Shown: piece by piece, positions 42,723 to 51,258 of the stretch | Layout of the letters: each line of letters starts with the position of its first letter | Numbering within the stretch: position 1 is the first letter of the stretch | Assembly (NCBI RefSeq): GCF_002911015.1 | Contig: NZ_KZ626856.1 | Coordinates: forward strand, 1 to 64,000 | DNA from: Streptomyces populi | Lineage (GTDB): Bacteria > Actinomycetota > Actinomycetes > Streptomycetales > Streptomycetaceae | DNA length: 64,000 nucleotides | Reading direction: 5' to 3' | The notes under the pieces: generated by a model | Seen by the model: only the letters and a program-made list of their open reading frames with translations | Told to the model about the DNA's origin: nothing | The model's database searches: none | Program-made: the position numbers and the translations under genes

Positions 42723-44425
42723 TCGGCCTGATTTCCGCCACGGCGGCGGGCGCGGCGGCCCGTGACCGGCTCGCCGCGGCCTGGCCCACGCGTGCCCGGG
42801 TGTACGACGGGCCCGTGGCGGACGCCGTGCGGCGGGCCTTCGCGGAGTGCGACCGGGTGGTGTGCTTCCTCGCCACGGGCGCGGTCGTACGGCTCGTCGC
42901 GCCGCTGCTCTCGGACAAGGGGACGGACCCCGGCGTGGTGTGCGTCGACGAGGCGGGGCGGTTCGCTGTGTCGCTGGTCGGCGGCCACGCGGGCGGGGCG
43001 AACGAACTCGCCCGTGAGGTGGGCGAGTTGCTCGGTGCCGAGCCGGTGGTGACGACGGCGACCGACGCGGTCGGGGTACCCGGTCTCGACACCCTCGGCC
43101 TCCCGGTGGAGGGGGATCTCGCCGGGGTCTCGCGGGCGATGCTGGACGGCGAACCGGTGGTGCTGGAGCGGGAGTCGCCCTGGCCGCTGCCCGCGCTGCC
43201 GCCGAACGTGGGGAGCCCCGCGGCGCCGGGAGCCGCCGTCGTCCGGGTGAGCGACCGTGAGCGGGAGCCCGTCGCGCGCGAGGTCGTGCTGCGTCCGCCG
43301 ACCCTGGTCGTCGGTGTCGGCGCCTCCCGGGGCGCGCCCGTTGAGGAGGTCCTCGCACTCGTCCGGGACACCCTGCGCGAGGCCGGGCTCTCGGTGTCGT
43401 CGGTGGCCGAACTGGCCACCGTGGACGCCAAGTCGGAGGAGCCCGGTATCACCGGGGCCGCCGCCCGGCTCGGGGTCCCGGTCGTCACGTACACCGCCGA
43501 GGAGCTGGCTGCCGTCAGTGTCCCGAACCCCTCCGGCGCGCCGCTCGCCGCCGTGGGGACCCCGTCCGTGGCGGAGGCCGCCGCGCTGATCGGCGGGGGC
43601 GAACTCCTCGTGCCCAAGCGGAAGTCGGTGCGGGACGACGGGCTGCCCGCGATGGCGACCTGTGCGGTCGTGCGCCGCCCGGCGCGCGGACGGCTCGCGG
43701 TCGTCGGCCTCGGTCCCGGGGCCCGCGATCTGCTCACCCCGCGGGCGACCGCGGAGCTGCGGCGGGCCGCGGTGCTCGTCGGGCTCGACCAGTACGTCGA
43801 CCAGATCCGCGACCTGCTGCGGCCCGGCACGCTGATCCTGGAGTCGGGGCTCGGCGCCGAGGAGGAGCGGGCGCGCACGGCGGTGGCCGAGGCGCGACGC
43901 GGACAGGCCGTCGCGCTGATCGGCAGCGGCGACGCGGGCGTCTACGCGATGGCCTCGCCCGCACTGGCCGAGGCGTCCGACGACATCGACGTCGTCGGGG
44001 TGCCCGGTGTGACCGCGGCGCTCGCGGCGGGGGCGATCCTCGGCGCGCCGCTCGGCCACGACCACGTGTCGATCAGCCTGTCCGACCTGCACACGCCCTG
44101 GGAGGTCATCGAGCGCCGGGTGCGCGCGGCGGCCGAGGCCGACATCGTCGTGACCTTCTACAACCCGCGCAGCCGGGGCCGTGACTGGCAGCTCCCCAAG
44201 GCGCTCGCGATCCTCGCGGAGCACCGGGAGGCGTCGACGCCGGTGGGGGTCGTGCGCAACGCCTCCCGCCCGGACGAGTCGAGCCGGGTCACGACGCTGG
44301 GGTCCCTGGATCCGGGAATCGTCGACATGATGACCGTGGTGACCGTGGGCAACACGGCGACCCGCGAGATCGCCGGGCGCATGGTGACCCCGCGCGGCTA
44401 CCGCTGGCAGAAGGAGACCGAGTGA
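42719..44425 (+). CDS. cobJ: CbiG-CobJ fusion: cobalt-precorrin-5A hydrolase / precorrin-3B C17-methyltransferase
   Basis: A 568-aa two-domain protein. Residues about 1-310 are CbiG (GAVVRLVAPLLSDKGTDPGVV, VGGHAGGANELAREV, VGVGASRGAP, KSEEPG). Residues about 325-568 are a CobJ/CbiH methylase (VVGLGPGARDLLTPRA, SGDAGVYAMASP, VGVPGVTAALAAGAILGAPLGHD, FYNPRSRGRDWQL). CbiG opens the delta-lactone and releases the two-carbon fragment in the early-cobalt pathway, whereas most neighbours are late-insertion enzymes. The GTG start overlaps cobL; the stop overlaps a small ORF by 4 bp. Confidence 0.93.
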   Translation: MIGLISATAAGAAARDRLAAAWPTRARVYDGPVADAVRRAFAECDRVVCFLATGAVVRLVAPLLSDKGTDPGVVCVDEAGRFAVSLVGGHAGGANELAREVGELLGAEPVVTTATDAVGVPGLDTLGLPVEGDLAGVSRAMLDGEPVVLERESPWPLPALPPNVGSPAAPGAAVVRVSDREREPVAREVVLRPPTLVVGVGASRGAPVEEVLALVRDTLREAGLSVSSVAELATVDAKSEEPGITGAAARLGVPVVTYTAEELAAVSVPNPSGAPLAAVGTPSVAEAAALIGGGELLVPKRKSVRDDGLPAMATCAVVRRPARGRLAVVGLGPGARDLLTPRATAELRRAAVLVGLDQYVDQIRDLLRPGTLILESGLGAEEERARTAVAEARRGQAVALIGSGDAGVYAMASPALAEASDDIDVVGVPGVTAALAAGAILGAPLGHDHVSISLSDLHTPWEVIERRVRAAAEADIVVTFYNPRSRGRDWQLPKALAILAEHREASTPVGVVRNASRPDESSRVTTLGSLDPGIVDMMTVVTVGNTATREIAGRMVTPRGYRWQKETE

Positions 44426-44622
44426 GACCGGTGAGCGAGGCGCCGCCCGGGTCCCGGGCCGAGCACCCCGGCCGGCGGGGTTCCGCCGGCACCCACCCCC
44501 CGATCCCGCGGGCCGACCGGGCCCCGGAGACGACCGTGCGGGCCGACCTGGCCCCGAAGACCGCCGGGGCCCACCAGGCCCCGAAGACCGCCGCGGCCGA
44601 GGCCGCCGAGGAGACATCGTGA
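44422..44622 (+). CDS. Possible small protein bridging cobJ and cbiX
   Basis: A 66-codon frame with GTGA overlaps at both ends: its GTG overlaps the cobJ stop, and its own TGA overlaps the cbiX GTG. The product is Ala/Pro/Thr-rich with an imperfect repeat (RAPETTVRADLAPKT, HQAPKTAAAEAAEE), probably disordered, and matches no family I know. The cbiX ribosome-binding site GAGGAGA sits inside its end. It may be a real peptide or an expanded spacer that preserves coupling. Confidence 0.4.
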   Translation: MRPVSEAPPGSRAEHPGRRGSAGTHPPIPRADRAPETTVRADLAPKTAGAHQAPKTAAAEAAEETS

Positions 44623-45554
44623 CCACCCCGCCCCCCGCCCTGCTCGTCGCCGGACACGGCACCCGGGACGAGGCCGGAGCCGAGGCCTTCCGTTCCTTCG
44701 TACGGGAACTGGGCCGCCGCCATCCCGAACTGCCCGTCGCCGGCGGGTTCATCGAGCTGTCGCCGCCCCCGCTGGGCGAAGCCGTCGCCGAACTCGTCGG
44801 ACAGGGCGTACGGCGTTTCGCCGCCGTGCCGCTGATGCTGGTGTCGGCCGGGCACGCCAAGGGCGACATCCCGGCGGCGCTGGCCCGCGAGAAGGAACGG
44901 CACCCCGGGATCTCGTACACGTACGGGCGTCCGCTGGGCCCGCATCCGTCGCTGCTCTCCGTGCTGGAGCGGCGGCTGGACGAGGCCCTGGGCGACAGCG
45001 TCACGACCCCGGAGGAGCGGGCCGGGGTGACCGTGCTGCTCGTGGGCCGCGGGTCCACCGACCCGGACGCCAACGCCGAGGTGCACAAGGCGGCGCGGCT
45101 GCTGTGGGAGGGCCGTGGGTACGCGGGCGTCGAGACCGCGTTCGTGTCGCTGGCGGCACCGGACGTGCCCGCCGGCCTCGACCGCTGCGCGAAGCTGGGC
45201 GCGCGCAGGATCGTGGTCCTGCCCTACTTCCTGTTCACCGGCATCCTCCCGGACCGGGTGCGGCGGCAGACGGAGGACTGGGCCGCCGCGCACCCGGAGA
45301 CCGAGGTGCGCTCCGCCGACGTCATCGGTCCCGAGCCCGAACTGCTCGACCTGGTCATGGAGCGCTACCGGGAGGCCGTCGCGGGCGACCTGCGGATGAA
45401 CTGCGACTCCTGCGTCTACCGGATCGCGCTGCCCGGCTTCGAGGACAAGGTGGGGCTCCCCCAGCAGCCGCACTTCCACCCGGACGACGACGGCGGCCAC
45501 GACGGGCACGGTCACCACCATCACGGGGGACACACGCATTCCCATGCCCACTGA
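44619..45554 (+). CDS. cbiX: Sirohydrochlorin chelatase CbiX/SirB-type, His-rich C-terminus
   Basis: A 311-aa protein with two CbiX half-domains. LLVAGHGTRDEAG and SAGHAKGDIPAAL form the first active-site region, and LLVGRGSTDPDANAE with VLPYFLFTGIL the second. MNCDSCVYRIALPGFEDKVG is a conserved tail. The last 25 residues are His/Asp/Gly-rich (GHHHHGGHTHSHAH), likely a metal store. Long CbiX enzymes insert cobalt (or iron) into sirohydrochlorin in the early-insertion route. Its presence with CobN is notable. It overlaps the cobC start by 11 nt. Confidence 0.9.
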   Translation: MTTPPPALLVAGHGTRDEAGAEAFRSFVRELGRRHPELPVAGGFIELSPPPLGEAVAELVGQGVRRFAAVPLMLVSAGHAKGDIPAALAREKERHPGISYTYGRPLGPHPSLLSVLERRLDEALGDSVTTPEERAGVTVLLVGRGSTDPDANAEVHKAARLLWEGRGYAGVETAFVSLAAPDVPAGLDRCAKLGARRIVVLPYFLFTGILPDRVRRQTEDWAAAHPETEVRSADVIGPEPELLDLVMERYREAVAGDLRMNCDSCVYRIALPGFEDKVGLPQQPHFHPDDDGGHDGHGHHHHGGHTHSHAH

Positions 45555-46941
45555 CGAGGCCGCCGAGGGCGGGCACGATCTGCGGCACCACGGCGACGCC
45601 GAGGTGCGCGACGACGGTTCCAAGCTGACCGATCTGGCCGTGAACGTCCGGGCGGACACCCCTCCCGCGTGGCTGCTGGAACGGATCTCCGCGTCGCTGC
45701 CGTCGCTGGCGGCCTACCCGGACGGGCGGGCCGCGCGGGCGGCGGTGGCGGCGCGGCACGGGCTGCCGGTGGAGCGGGTGCTGCTCACGGCGGGCGCGGC
45801 GGAGGCGTTCGTGCTGCTCGCGCGCGCCCTGGAGGTGCGCCGGCCGGTCGTCGTGCACCCGCAGTTCACGGAGCCGGAGGCGGCACTGCGGGACGCCGGG
45901 CACACGGTGGGCCGCGTCCTGCTGCGCGAGGAGGACGGCTTCCGGCTCGATCCGGCCGCCGTCCCCGAGGACGCCGATCTCGTCGTGATCGGCAATCCGA
46001 CCAATCCGACCTCGGTGCTGCATCCGGCCGGGGCACTCGCCGAACTGGCCCGTCCGGGGCGGGTGCTGGTGGTCGACGAGGCGTTCATGGACGCGGTGCC
46101 GGGCGAACGCGAGAGCCTGGCCGGGCGGACCGACGTCCCCGGTCTCGTCGTGCTGCGCAGCCTCACCAAGACGTGGGGCCTCGCGGGGCTGCGGATCGGC
46201 TACGTGCTCGCCGAGCCCGGGACGATCGCCCGGCTGGAGCGCGCCCAGCCGTTGTGGCCGGTCTCCACGCCCGCGCTCGTGGCGGCACAGGTGTGCGTGT
46301 CCGCGCAGGCGCTCGCGGAGGCGGGGCACGCGGCACGGCGGATCGCCAAGGACCGGGACCATCTCGTCGCGGGGCTGAGGGAGTTCGCCTGCACCGACGG
46401 ACTGCGGGTGGTGGAGCCCGCGGAGGGCTCCTTCGTCCTGGTCCGGCTGCCCCGGGCCGCCGGGGTGCGCCACGCCCTGCGCGATCTCGGGTTCGCGGTA
46501 CGGCGCGGGGACACGTTTCCCGGGCTCGGGGACGCGTGGCTGCGCATCGCGGTACGGGACCGGGCGACGGTCAACCGCTTCCTCCAGGCCCTGGACCGGG
46601 CCATGACCATCGCGGGGGACGGCGCGGGCCCCACTCCGGGGCGGGACGGAGGCCCGGCCCCCGCCGACGACGGAGGCGGCGGCCCCATTGCGGGACGGGA
46701 CGAGGGCCCAGCCCTCGGGAACGACGGAACCGGCATGCCCGGCGGCGCAGGGGGCGGCCGGGACCACATCTCCGGGAACGGCGAGGCCGGAGACGGGCAG
46801 GGTCATAGCGCTGGGCAGAGCGAGGACGGAGACGGGCGCGGCGGGGACGGGCGCGGTACGGGGATCATTGCGCCCCGGCAGCCGCCGACACCCTCGCCCT
46901 GCCCCCGCCCGAAGCCGCCCCGGAACTCCCCCTCGCCCTGA
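45544..46941 (+). CDS. cobC: Threonine-phosphate decarboxylase-like aminotransferase CobC with long low-complexity tail
   Basis: A 465-aa fold-type I PLP protein. NPTNPTSVL, VVDEAFMDAVPGE and the PLP-lysine region LRSLTKTWGLAGLRIGYVLA identify the CobC/CobD family that makes aminopropanol phosphate. The normal domain ends near residue 355 (FLQALDRAM). About 110 further residues are Gly/Asp/Pro-rich repeats (GRDGG, GRDEG, GDGRGGDGRGTG), probably a stop-loss extension. The ATG at 45544 overlaps cbiX by 11 nt; translation of the first 35 residues is weakly conserved. Confidence 0.85.
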   Translation: MPTDEAAEGGHDLRHHGDAEVRDDGSKLTDLAVNVRADTPPAWLLERISASLPSLAAYPDGRAARAAVAARHGLPVERVLLTAGAAEAFVLLARALEVRRPVVVHPQFTEPEAALRDAGHTVGRVLLREEDGFRLDPAAVPEDADLVVIGNPTNPTSVLHPAGALAELARPGRVLVVDEAFMDAVPGERESLAGRTDVPGLVVLRSLTKTWGLAGLRIGYVLAEPGTIARLERAQPLWPVSTPALVAAQVCVSAQALAEAGHAARRIAKDRDHLVAGLREFACTDGLRVVEPAEGSFVLVRLPRAAGVRHALRDLGFAVRRGDTFPGLGDAWLRIAVRDRATVNRFLQALDRAMTIAGDGAGPTPGRDGGPAPADDGGGGPIAGRDEGPALGNDGTGMPGGAGGGRDHISGNGEAGDGQGHSAGQSEDGDGRGGDGRGTGIIAPRQPPTPSPCPRPKPPRNSPSP

Positions 46942-47256
46942 CCGGCCCGACGCGGACGTCCGGTCCCGGAACCACGGCCACCCGCGTCGCGCCGGGGTCG
47001 ACATGGACCTCCACCCCGGCTCGCCCCGTCAGGTGGCCCCGGCCTCCGCCGACCGGCGCGGCGGGCCGGAGTCGGGCTCCCGCCGTCGACCGGCCCGTCG
47101 GACACGCCCCCGTCGTGGCCTCGGCCTCCCGGCGCCGGCCTGACCAGCCCCGCACGGAACCCGTCGCCCCCGTCAGGGCACAGCCCCGGCTCCCCCTCCG
47201 GTCAGGCCGCCCCGGGACCCTCCCCGCCCCTCGGGCCGGACCGTCCGGTGCCGGGT
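46942..47256. other. Convergent intergenic region, no gene seen
   Basis: 315 nt between the ends of cobC (plus) and the LAETG protein gene (minus). It is GC-rich with no supported coding frame. The short palindrome CCGGAC-C-GTCCGG near 47236-47248 is the only structure, and I cannot assign a terminator with confidence. It may contain remnants of a shorter ancestral cobC 3' region. Confidence 0.35.
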
Positions 47257-48192
47257 TCAGCTCCTGCGGCGGCGGGAGAGGGTGACCGCTCCGGCGCCCG
47301 CGGCGAGCAGGACCGCCGCGCCGCCGGCCAGGTACGGCGTCAGGGAGCTGCCCCCGGTCTCGGCGAGGCCCCCGGCCTCCTCCTCCTGCCCGCCCTGCGG
47401 GGACGCCTCGGCCACCGGGGCGGCGGCCTCCTTCGAGGGGGCGGGGGACGCGGGCTCCTCGGCGGCGGGCGCGGCCGGGGACTCGCAGGTGGACCTGGCC
47501 AGGGTCACCGTGCCCTCGACGGCGGCCACGCCCAGCTTCAACGGGTCGACGGACACGTTGAGTTCGAGCGCGGAGGCGGCCGCGGTCCGGGAGGTCGTCC
47601 CGGTCTTGGAGAGGTCGAGCCGCACCTCCCCGACCCCGGGAACCTTCACGTGCGTCGGACCGCCCGTCGTCAGCGTGACCTTCTTGCCGAGGACGGTGAC
47701 GGAGCCCAGCAGGTTCGCGGTGGCGACCGGCTGCTTCCCCGCCTCGCAGGTCGCCTTCGAGGTCACCTGCTCGACCTCGATGAGCGACAGCAGCGGCAGC
47801 CCGGGGACGTGGACCACGGCGTGCGCGAGGTGGGTCGAGCCCTCGGCCTTGGCGGCCGAGACCGTGGCCTCGGCGTGGGCGACGTCCGCGCGCAGCACGC
47901 TGAAGGGACGTCCGCCGTCGACGCCGTCCAGTTGGGCGGTGAGGGAGGTCTTGTTCGCGCTCCGCGGTGCCCGCACCTCGTTCAGGGAGACCGCGAGCGG
48001 GACGTCCACGGTCTTCTTGAGGAGGGACACGTCGAGCCCGGTGCGGAGCACGACGGCGCTCGCGCGGCCGTGGCCGTCGCTCGCGTGGGCGGAGCCCGCG
48101 CCGGCCAGCGCGGTGGGACCCGCGGCGAGGACGGTGGCCGCCGCGGTGACGGCGAGACGGCGTACGGGCATGCGGTGGTCGATGCTGTTCAA
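47257..48192 (-). CDS. Sortase-anchored secreted protein with LAETG motif (SCO1860-like)
   Basis: A 311-aa surface protein. The N-terminus has a positively charged start, a hydrophobic core (LAVTAAATVLAAGPTALAGAG) and an AHA cleavage site. The mature part consists of beta-rich repeats with two Cys (KATCEAG and STCES). A Pro/Ala/Glu spacer follows, then LAETG, a hydrophobic segment and RRRRS: a complete class E sortase sorting signal. I recall the S. coelicolor homologue SCO1860 as a wall-linked protein. The ATG at 48192 has GGGGGG upstream. A nested inverted repeat lies 54-88 nt upstream. Confidence 0.88.
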   Translation of the reverse strand: MNSIDHRMPVRRLAVTAAATVLAAGPTALAGAGSAHASDGHGRASAVVLRTGLDVSLLKKTVDVPLAVSLNEVRAPRSANKTSLTAQLDGVDGGRPFSVLRADVAHAEATVSAAKAEGSTHLAHAVVHVPGLPLLSLIEVEQVTSKATCEAGKQPVATANLLGSVTVLGKKVTLTTGGPTHVKVPGVGEVRLDLSKTGTTSRTAAASALELNVSVDPLKLGVAAVEGTVTLARSTCESPAAPAAEEPASPAPSKEAAAPVAEASPQGGQEEEAGGLAETGGSSLTPYLAGGAAVLLAAGAGAVTLSRRRRS

Positions 48193-48245
48193 GGGTGGGA
48201 CCCCCCTAGGAGAAAGCCTGGGACCCGGAAAGAATTACGCACCGA

Positions 48246-48280
48246 GAGTGAACAGTCAGGCACCTGACGTGAGTTCACTC
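48246..48280. promoter_or_regulatory. Nested inverted repeat upstream of the LAETG gene
   Basis: Outer arms GAGTGAAC (48246-48253) and GTTCACTC (48273-48280) enclose inner arms GTCAGG (48255-48260) and CCTGAC (48263-48268). All 14 pairs are perfect, separated by unequal bulges of 1 and 4 nt. It may be an operator for a dimeric regulator or a stem-loop in the leader. Confidence 0.5.
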
Positions 48281-48455
48281 CTTCGTGGGTTTACCGCGCA
48301 CGCCTTCGAATCCCGGGGCACGGCTGTTCCCCCTCGTCACTCGCTCAACGCACCCGGCCGAACGCGCCCGTTGACGCGCCCGCCCGCGGACCGCTCGCGC
48401 GCGGGACGAGCCCGGTGGTGCACAACGAGCGTTCCACCGGACCCGTCACGCTCCG

Positions 48456-49547
48456 TCAACCGACGACCCTCCCGTTCAGGACCACCCGGCGCGGATCCGC
48501 CAGGACCCGTACGTCCTGGCGCGGGTCCCCTTCGTAGACCACGAGGTCCGCCGGCGCCCCCTCGTCGAGGCCGGGCCGCCCGAGCCAGCGCCGGGCGCCC
48601 CAGGCGGTGGCGGAGAGTGCCTCGACGGGCGGGATGCCGGCGGTGACGAGCTCGGCGACCTCGGCCGCGACGAGGCCGTGTGCGAGGGAGCCGCCCGCGT
48701 CGGTGCCGACGTAGACGGGGATCCCGGCGTCGTACGCGGCCCGCACGGTGTCGTAGCGGCGCTCGTGCAGCCGTCGCATGTGCGCCGACCACCGGGGGAA
48801 CCTGGCCTCGCCGCCGTCCGCGAGCCGCGGGAAGGTGGCGATGTTCACCAGGGTCGGGACGATGGCGACCCCGCGCTCGGCGAAGAGCGGGACGGTGTCC
48901 TCGGTGAGCCCGGTGGCGTGCTCGACGCAGTCGATGCCCGCCTCGACCAGGTCCCGCAGCGAGTCCTCGGCGAAGCAGTGCGCGGTGACCCGGGCGCCGA
49001 GCCGGTGCGCCTCGGCGATCGCCGCCTCGACCGCCTCGCGGGGCCAGCAGGCGCTCAGGTCGCCGGTGCCGCGGTCGATCCAGTCCCCGACGAGCTTGAC
49101 CCAGCCGTCGCCGCGCCGGGCCTCCCGGGCGACGTACGCGACGAGGTCCTCGGGCTCGATCTCGTGGGCGTAGTTGCGGATGTAGCGGCGGGTGCGGGCG
49201 ATGTGCCGGCCGGCCCGGACGATCTTCGGGAGGTCCTCGCGGTCGTCGATCCAGCGGGTGTCGGAGGGCGAGCCGGCGTCCCGGATGAGCAGGGTGCCGG
49301 CGTCGCGGTCGGTCAGCGCCTGCTTCTCGGAGACGTCGGCCGGGACCGGGCCGTGGGCGTCGAGCCCCACGTGGCAGTGCGCGTCGACCAGGCCGGGCAG
49401 CGCCCAGCCCTCGACGGTGCGGACGTCACGGGCGCCGCCGGGGCGCTCGTAGGAGATCCGGCCGCCGACGACCCACAGCTCGTCGCGGACGTCGTCGGGT
49501 CCGACGAGGACCCGTCCCTTCACGTGCAGTACCGGGTGATCGCTCAT
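48456..49547 (-). CDS. Amidohydrolase (imidazolonepropionase-like)
   Basis: A 363-aa metal-dependent hydrolase. LPGLVDAHCHVGL carries the HxH metal motif, VKLVGDW may contain the bridging Lys, AHCFAE and CVEHATGL supply further His, and GTDAGGSLAHGL has the catalytic Asp. The closing DLVVYEGDP is typical of composite amidohydrolases. ATG 49547 (MSDHPVL) is preferred to a start three codons earlier. The substrate is unknown; prolidase-like or cyclic-imide hydrolase activities are alternatives. Its position matches an S. coelicolor amidohydrolase by recollected synteny. Confidence 0.84.
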   Translation of the reverse strand: MSDHPVLHVKGRVLVGPDDVRDELWVVGGRISYERPGGARDVRTVEGWALPGLVDAHCHVGLDAHGPVPADVSEKQALTDRDAGTLLIRDAGSPSDTRWIDDREDLPKIVRAGRHIARTRRYIRNYAHEIEPEDLVAYVAREARRGDGWVKLVGDWIDRGTGDLSACWPREAVEAAIAEAHRLGARVTAHCFAEDSLRDLVEAGIDCVEHATGLTEDTVPLFAERGVAIVPTLVNIATFPRLADGGEARFPRWSAHMRRLHERRYDTVRAAYDAGIPVYVGTDAGGSLAHGLVAAEVAELVTAGIPPVEALSATAWGARRWLGRPGLDEGAPADLVVYEGDPRQDVRVLADPRRVVLNGRVVG

Positions 49548-49601
49548 GTACCGCACCTTAGTGAGGCGGCCCCTCCGTCACCGCTCCGCGCCCCCCGGTT
49601 C

Positions 49602-49626
49602 CGCGGCCGGTGCGGTCCCGGCCGCG
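49602..49626 (-). terminator. Hairpin after the amino-acid ABC operon
   Basis: CGCGGCCGG (49602-49610) pairs perfectly with CCGGCCGCG (49618-49626) around a 7-nt loop. It starts 10 nt past the ATPase stop codon on the minus strand, and 55 nt before the amidohydrolase start. Confidence 0.55.
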
Positions 49627-49636
49627 CGCGGCGGCC

Positions 49637-50428
49637 CTACTCCCGCGCGTCCTCCGCGCCCGGCGTCTCCTCCTCGACGTCCGCCATCGCCGGGTCGAGC
49701 AGCCGGGACAGGAAGTGCCGGGTCCGCTCGTGGGACGGGTTGCCGATGACCTGCGCCGGGGTGCCGTCCTCGACGATCACGCCGCCGTCCATGAAGACGA
49801 CCCGGTCGGCGACCTCGCGCGCGAAGGTCATCTCGTGGGTGACGACCATCATCGTCATGCCCTCGTCGGCGAGCATGCGCATGACGGCGAGGACGTCGCC
49901 GACGAGTTCGGGGTCGAGCGCCGAGGTCGGCTCGTCGAAGAGCATCACGTCGGGCCCCATGGCGAGCGCGCGGGCGATCGCGACGCGCTGCTGCTGGCCG
50001 CCGGACAGGGAGGCCGGAAAGGCGTCGGCCTTGTCCGCGAGCCCCACCCGGGCGAGGTTCTCGGCGGCGACGCGGGCCGCCTCCGCCTTGTCCCGGCGGA
50101 GCACCCGGCGCTGCGGCAGCGTGAGGTTGCCGGTCACCGACAGGTGGGGGAAGAGGTTGAACTGCTGGAAGACCATGCCGATACGACGGCGTACGGCGTC
50201 GATGTCGACGTCCGGGTCCGTGACCTCCGTACCGCCGACGAACACCTGTCCCCCGGTGGGCTCCTCCAGGAGGTTCACACAGCGGAGCAGGGTCGACTTG
50301 CCGGAGCCGGACGGGCCGATCACGCAGACGACCTCGCCCTGGCCGATCTCCAGGTCGATGCCCTTCAGCACCTGGTTGTCGCCGAAGGACTTGTGGAGGT
50401 CCCGCACCCGGATCTCGGGTGTGCTCAC
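49637..50428 (-). CDS. Polar amino-acid ABC transporter ATP-binding protein
   Basis: A 263-aa ATPase of the GlnQ/HisP class. GPSGSGKST is Walker [13 protein letters not shown] the Q-loop, LSGGQQQR the signature and [14 protein letters not shown]alker [15 protein letters not shown] is the start. The GTG at 50428 overlaps the permease stop by 4 bp. The family usually imports glutamine, glutamate or other polar amino acids; GlnQ-like naming fits, but substrate proof is lacking. It is the last gene of a three-gene importer operon. Confidence 0.92.
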   Translation of the reverse strand: MSTPEIRVRDLHKSFGDNQVLKGIDLEIGQGEVVCVIGPSGSGKSTLLRCVNLLEEPTGGQVFVGGTEVTDPDVDIDAVRRRIGMVFQQFNLFPHLSVTGNLTLPQRRVLRRDKAEAARVAAENLARVGLADKADAFPASLSGGQQQRVAIARALAMGPDVMLFDEPTSALDPELVGDVLAVMRMLADEGMTMMVVTHEMTFAREVADRVVFMDGGVIVEDGTPAQVIGNPSHERTRHFLSRLLDPAMADVEEETPGAEDARE

Positions 50429-51258
50429 TTGTCGGCCCCCTTCCTCTTGTCCTCGAGACGCCGCGCGAGGAAGCCGAGCGGGATCGTGACGAGCAGGTAG
50501 CACAGGCCCGCGACGAGGATCGGCGTGGAGTTCGCGGTCTCGCTCGCCAGGTCCCGGCCGTACTTGGACAGTTCGCGCTCCTCCAGGGTGACACCGAGGA
50601 ACAGCACCAGCGAGGAGTCCTTGAAGAGGGTCACGAGTTCGTTGGTGAGCGGTGGGACGATGATCCGGAACGCCTGCGGGACGACGATCGAGACCATGGC
50701 CCGCGCGTGCGAGAAGCCCAGCGAACGGGCCGCCTCCATCTGCCCCTTGGGCACGGCCTGGATACCGGCGCGGAACGTCTCGGCCATGTACGCGGCCCCC
50801 ACCGTGCCGAGCGCGATGGCGACCTTGCCGTACGTCCCTCCGGGGATCTCCGTGCCGGGGAAGGCGAGCGGCACCGCGACGCCCACGAAGATGAAGATCA
50901 GCAGGGCGGGCAGACCGCGGAAGATCTCGATGTAGACGCCGGCGACCCACCGGTAGGGACCCACCGAGGACAGCCGCATCAGGGCGAGGACGATGCCGAG
51001 CACGAGACCGACGACGAAGCCGAACGTCGTGTAGAGGACGGTGTTCTTCAACGCCAGCGTGATGACGTCCGGGAACATCTGCTTGACCAGGTCCCACTGG
51101 AAGAACTGGTTCTTCAGACGGCCCCAGTCCGCCGTGACCGCGAGGGCGATCACGACGGCCGCGAAGACGGCGTACTGCACACCGCGCGAGATCTGGCGCT
51201 TGCGGCTCCGGCTCAGGCCGGTCCTTCGGGGCTGGAGGGGCGTGCCGGGTTCACTCAT
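50425..51258 (-). CDS. Polar amino-acid ABC transporter permease
   Basis: A 277-aa integral membrane subunit of the HisM/GlnP class with five to six helices. The conserved EAA loop is [24 protein letters not shown], and [12 protein letters not shown] and [16 protein letters not shown] are family signatures. A basic N-terminal extension of about 25 residues precedes the first helix. The ATG at 51258 overlaps the binding-protein stop by 4 bp. A single permease gene implies a homodimeric channel. Confidence 0.92.
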   Translation of the reverse strand: MSEPGTPLQPRRTGLSRSRKRQISRGVQYAVFAAVVIALAVTADWGRLKNQFFQWDLVKQMFPDVITLALKNTVLYTTFGFVVGLVLGIVLALMRLSSVGPYRWVAGVYIEIFRGLPALLIFIFVGVAVPLAFPGTEIPGGTYGKVAIALGTVGAAYMAETFRAGIQAVPKGQMEAARSLGFSHARAMVSIVVPQAFRIIVPPLTNELVTLFKDSSLVLFLGVTLEERELSKYGRDLASETANSTPILVAGLCYLLVTIPLGFLARRLEDKRKGADK

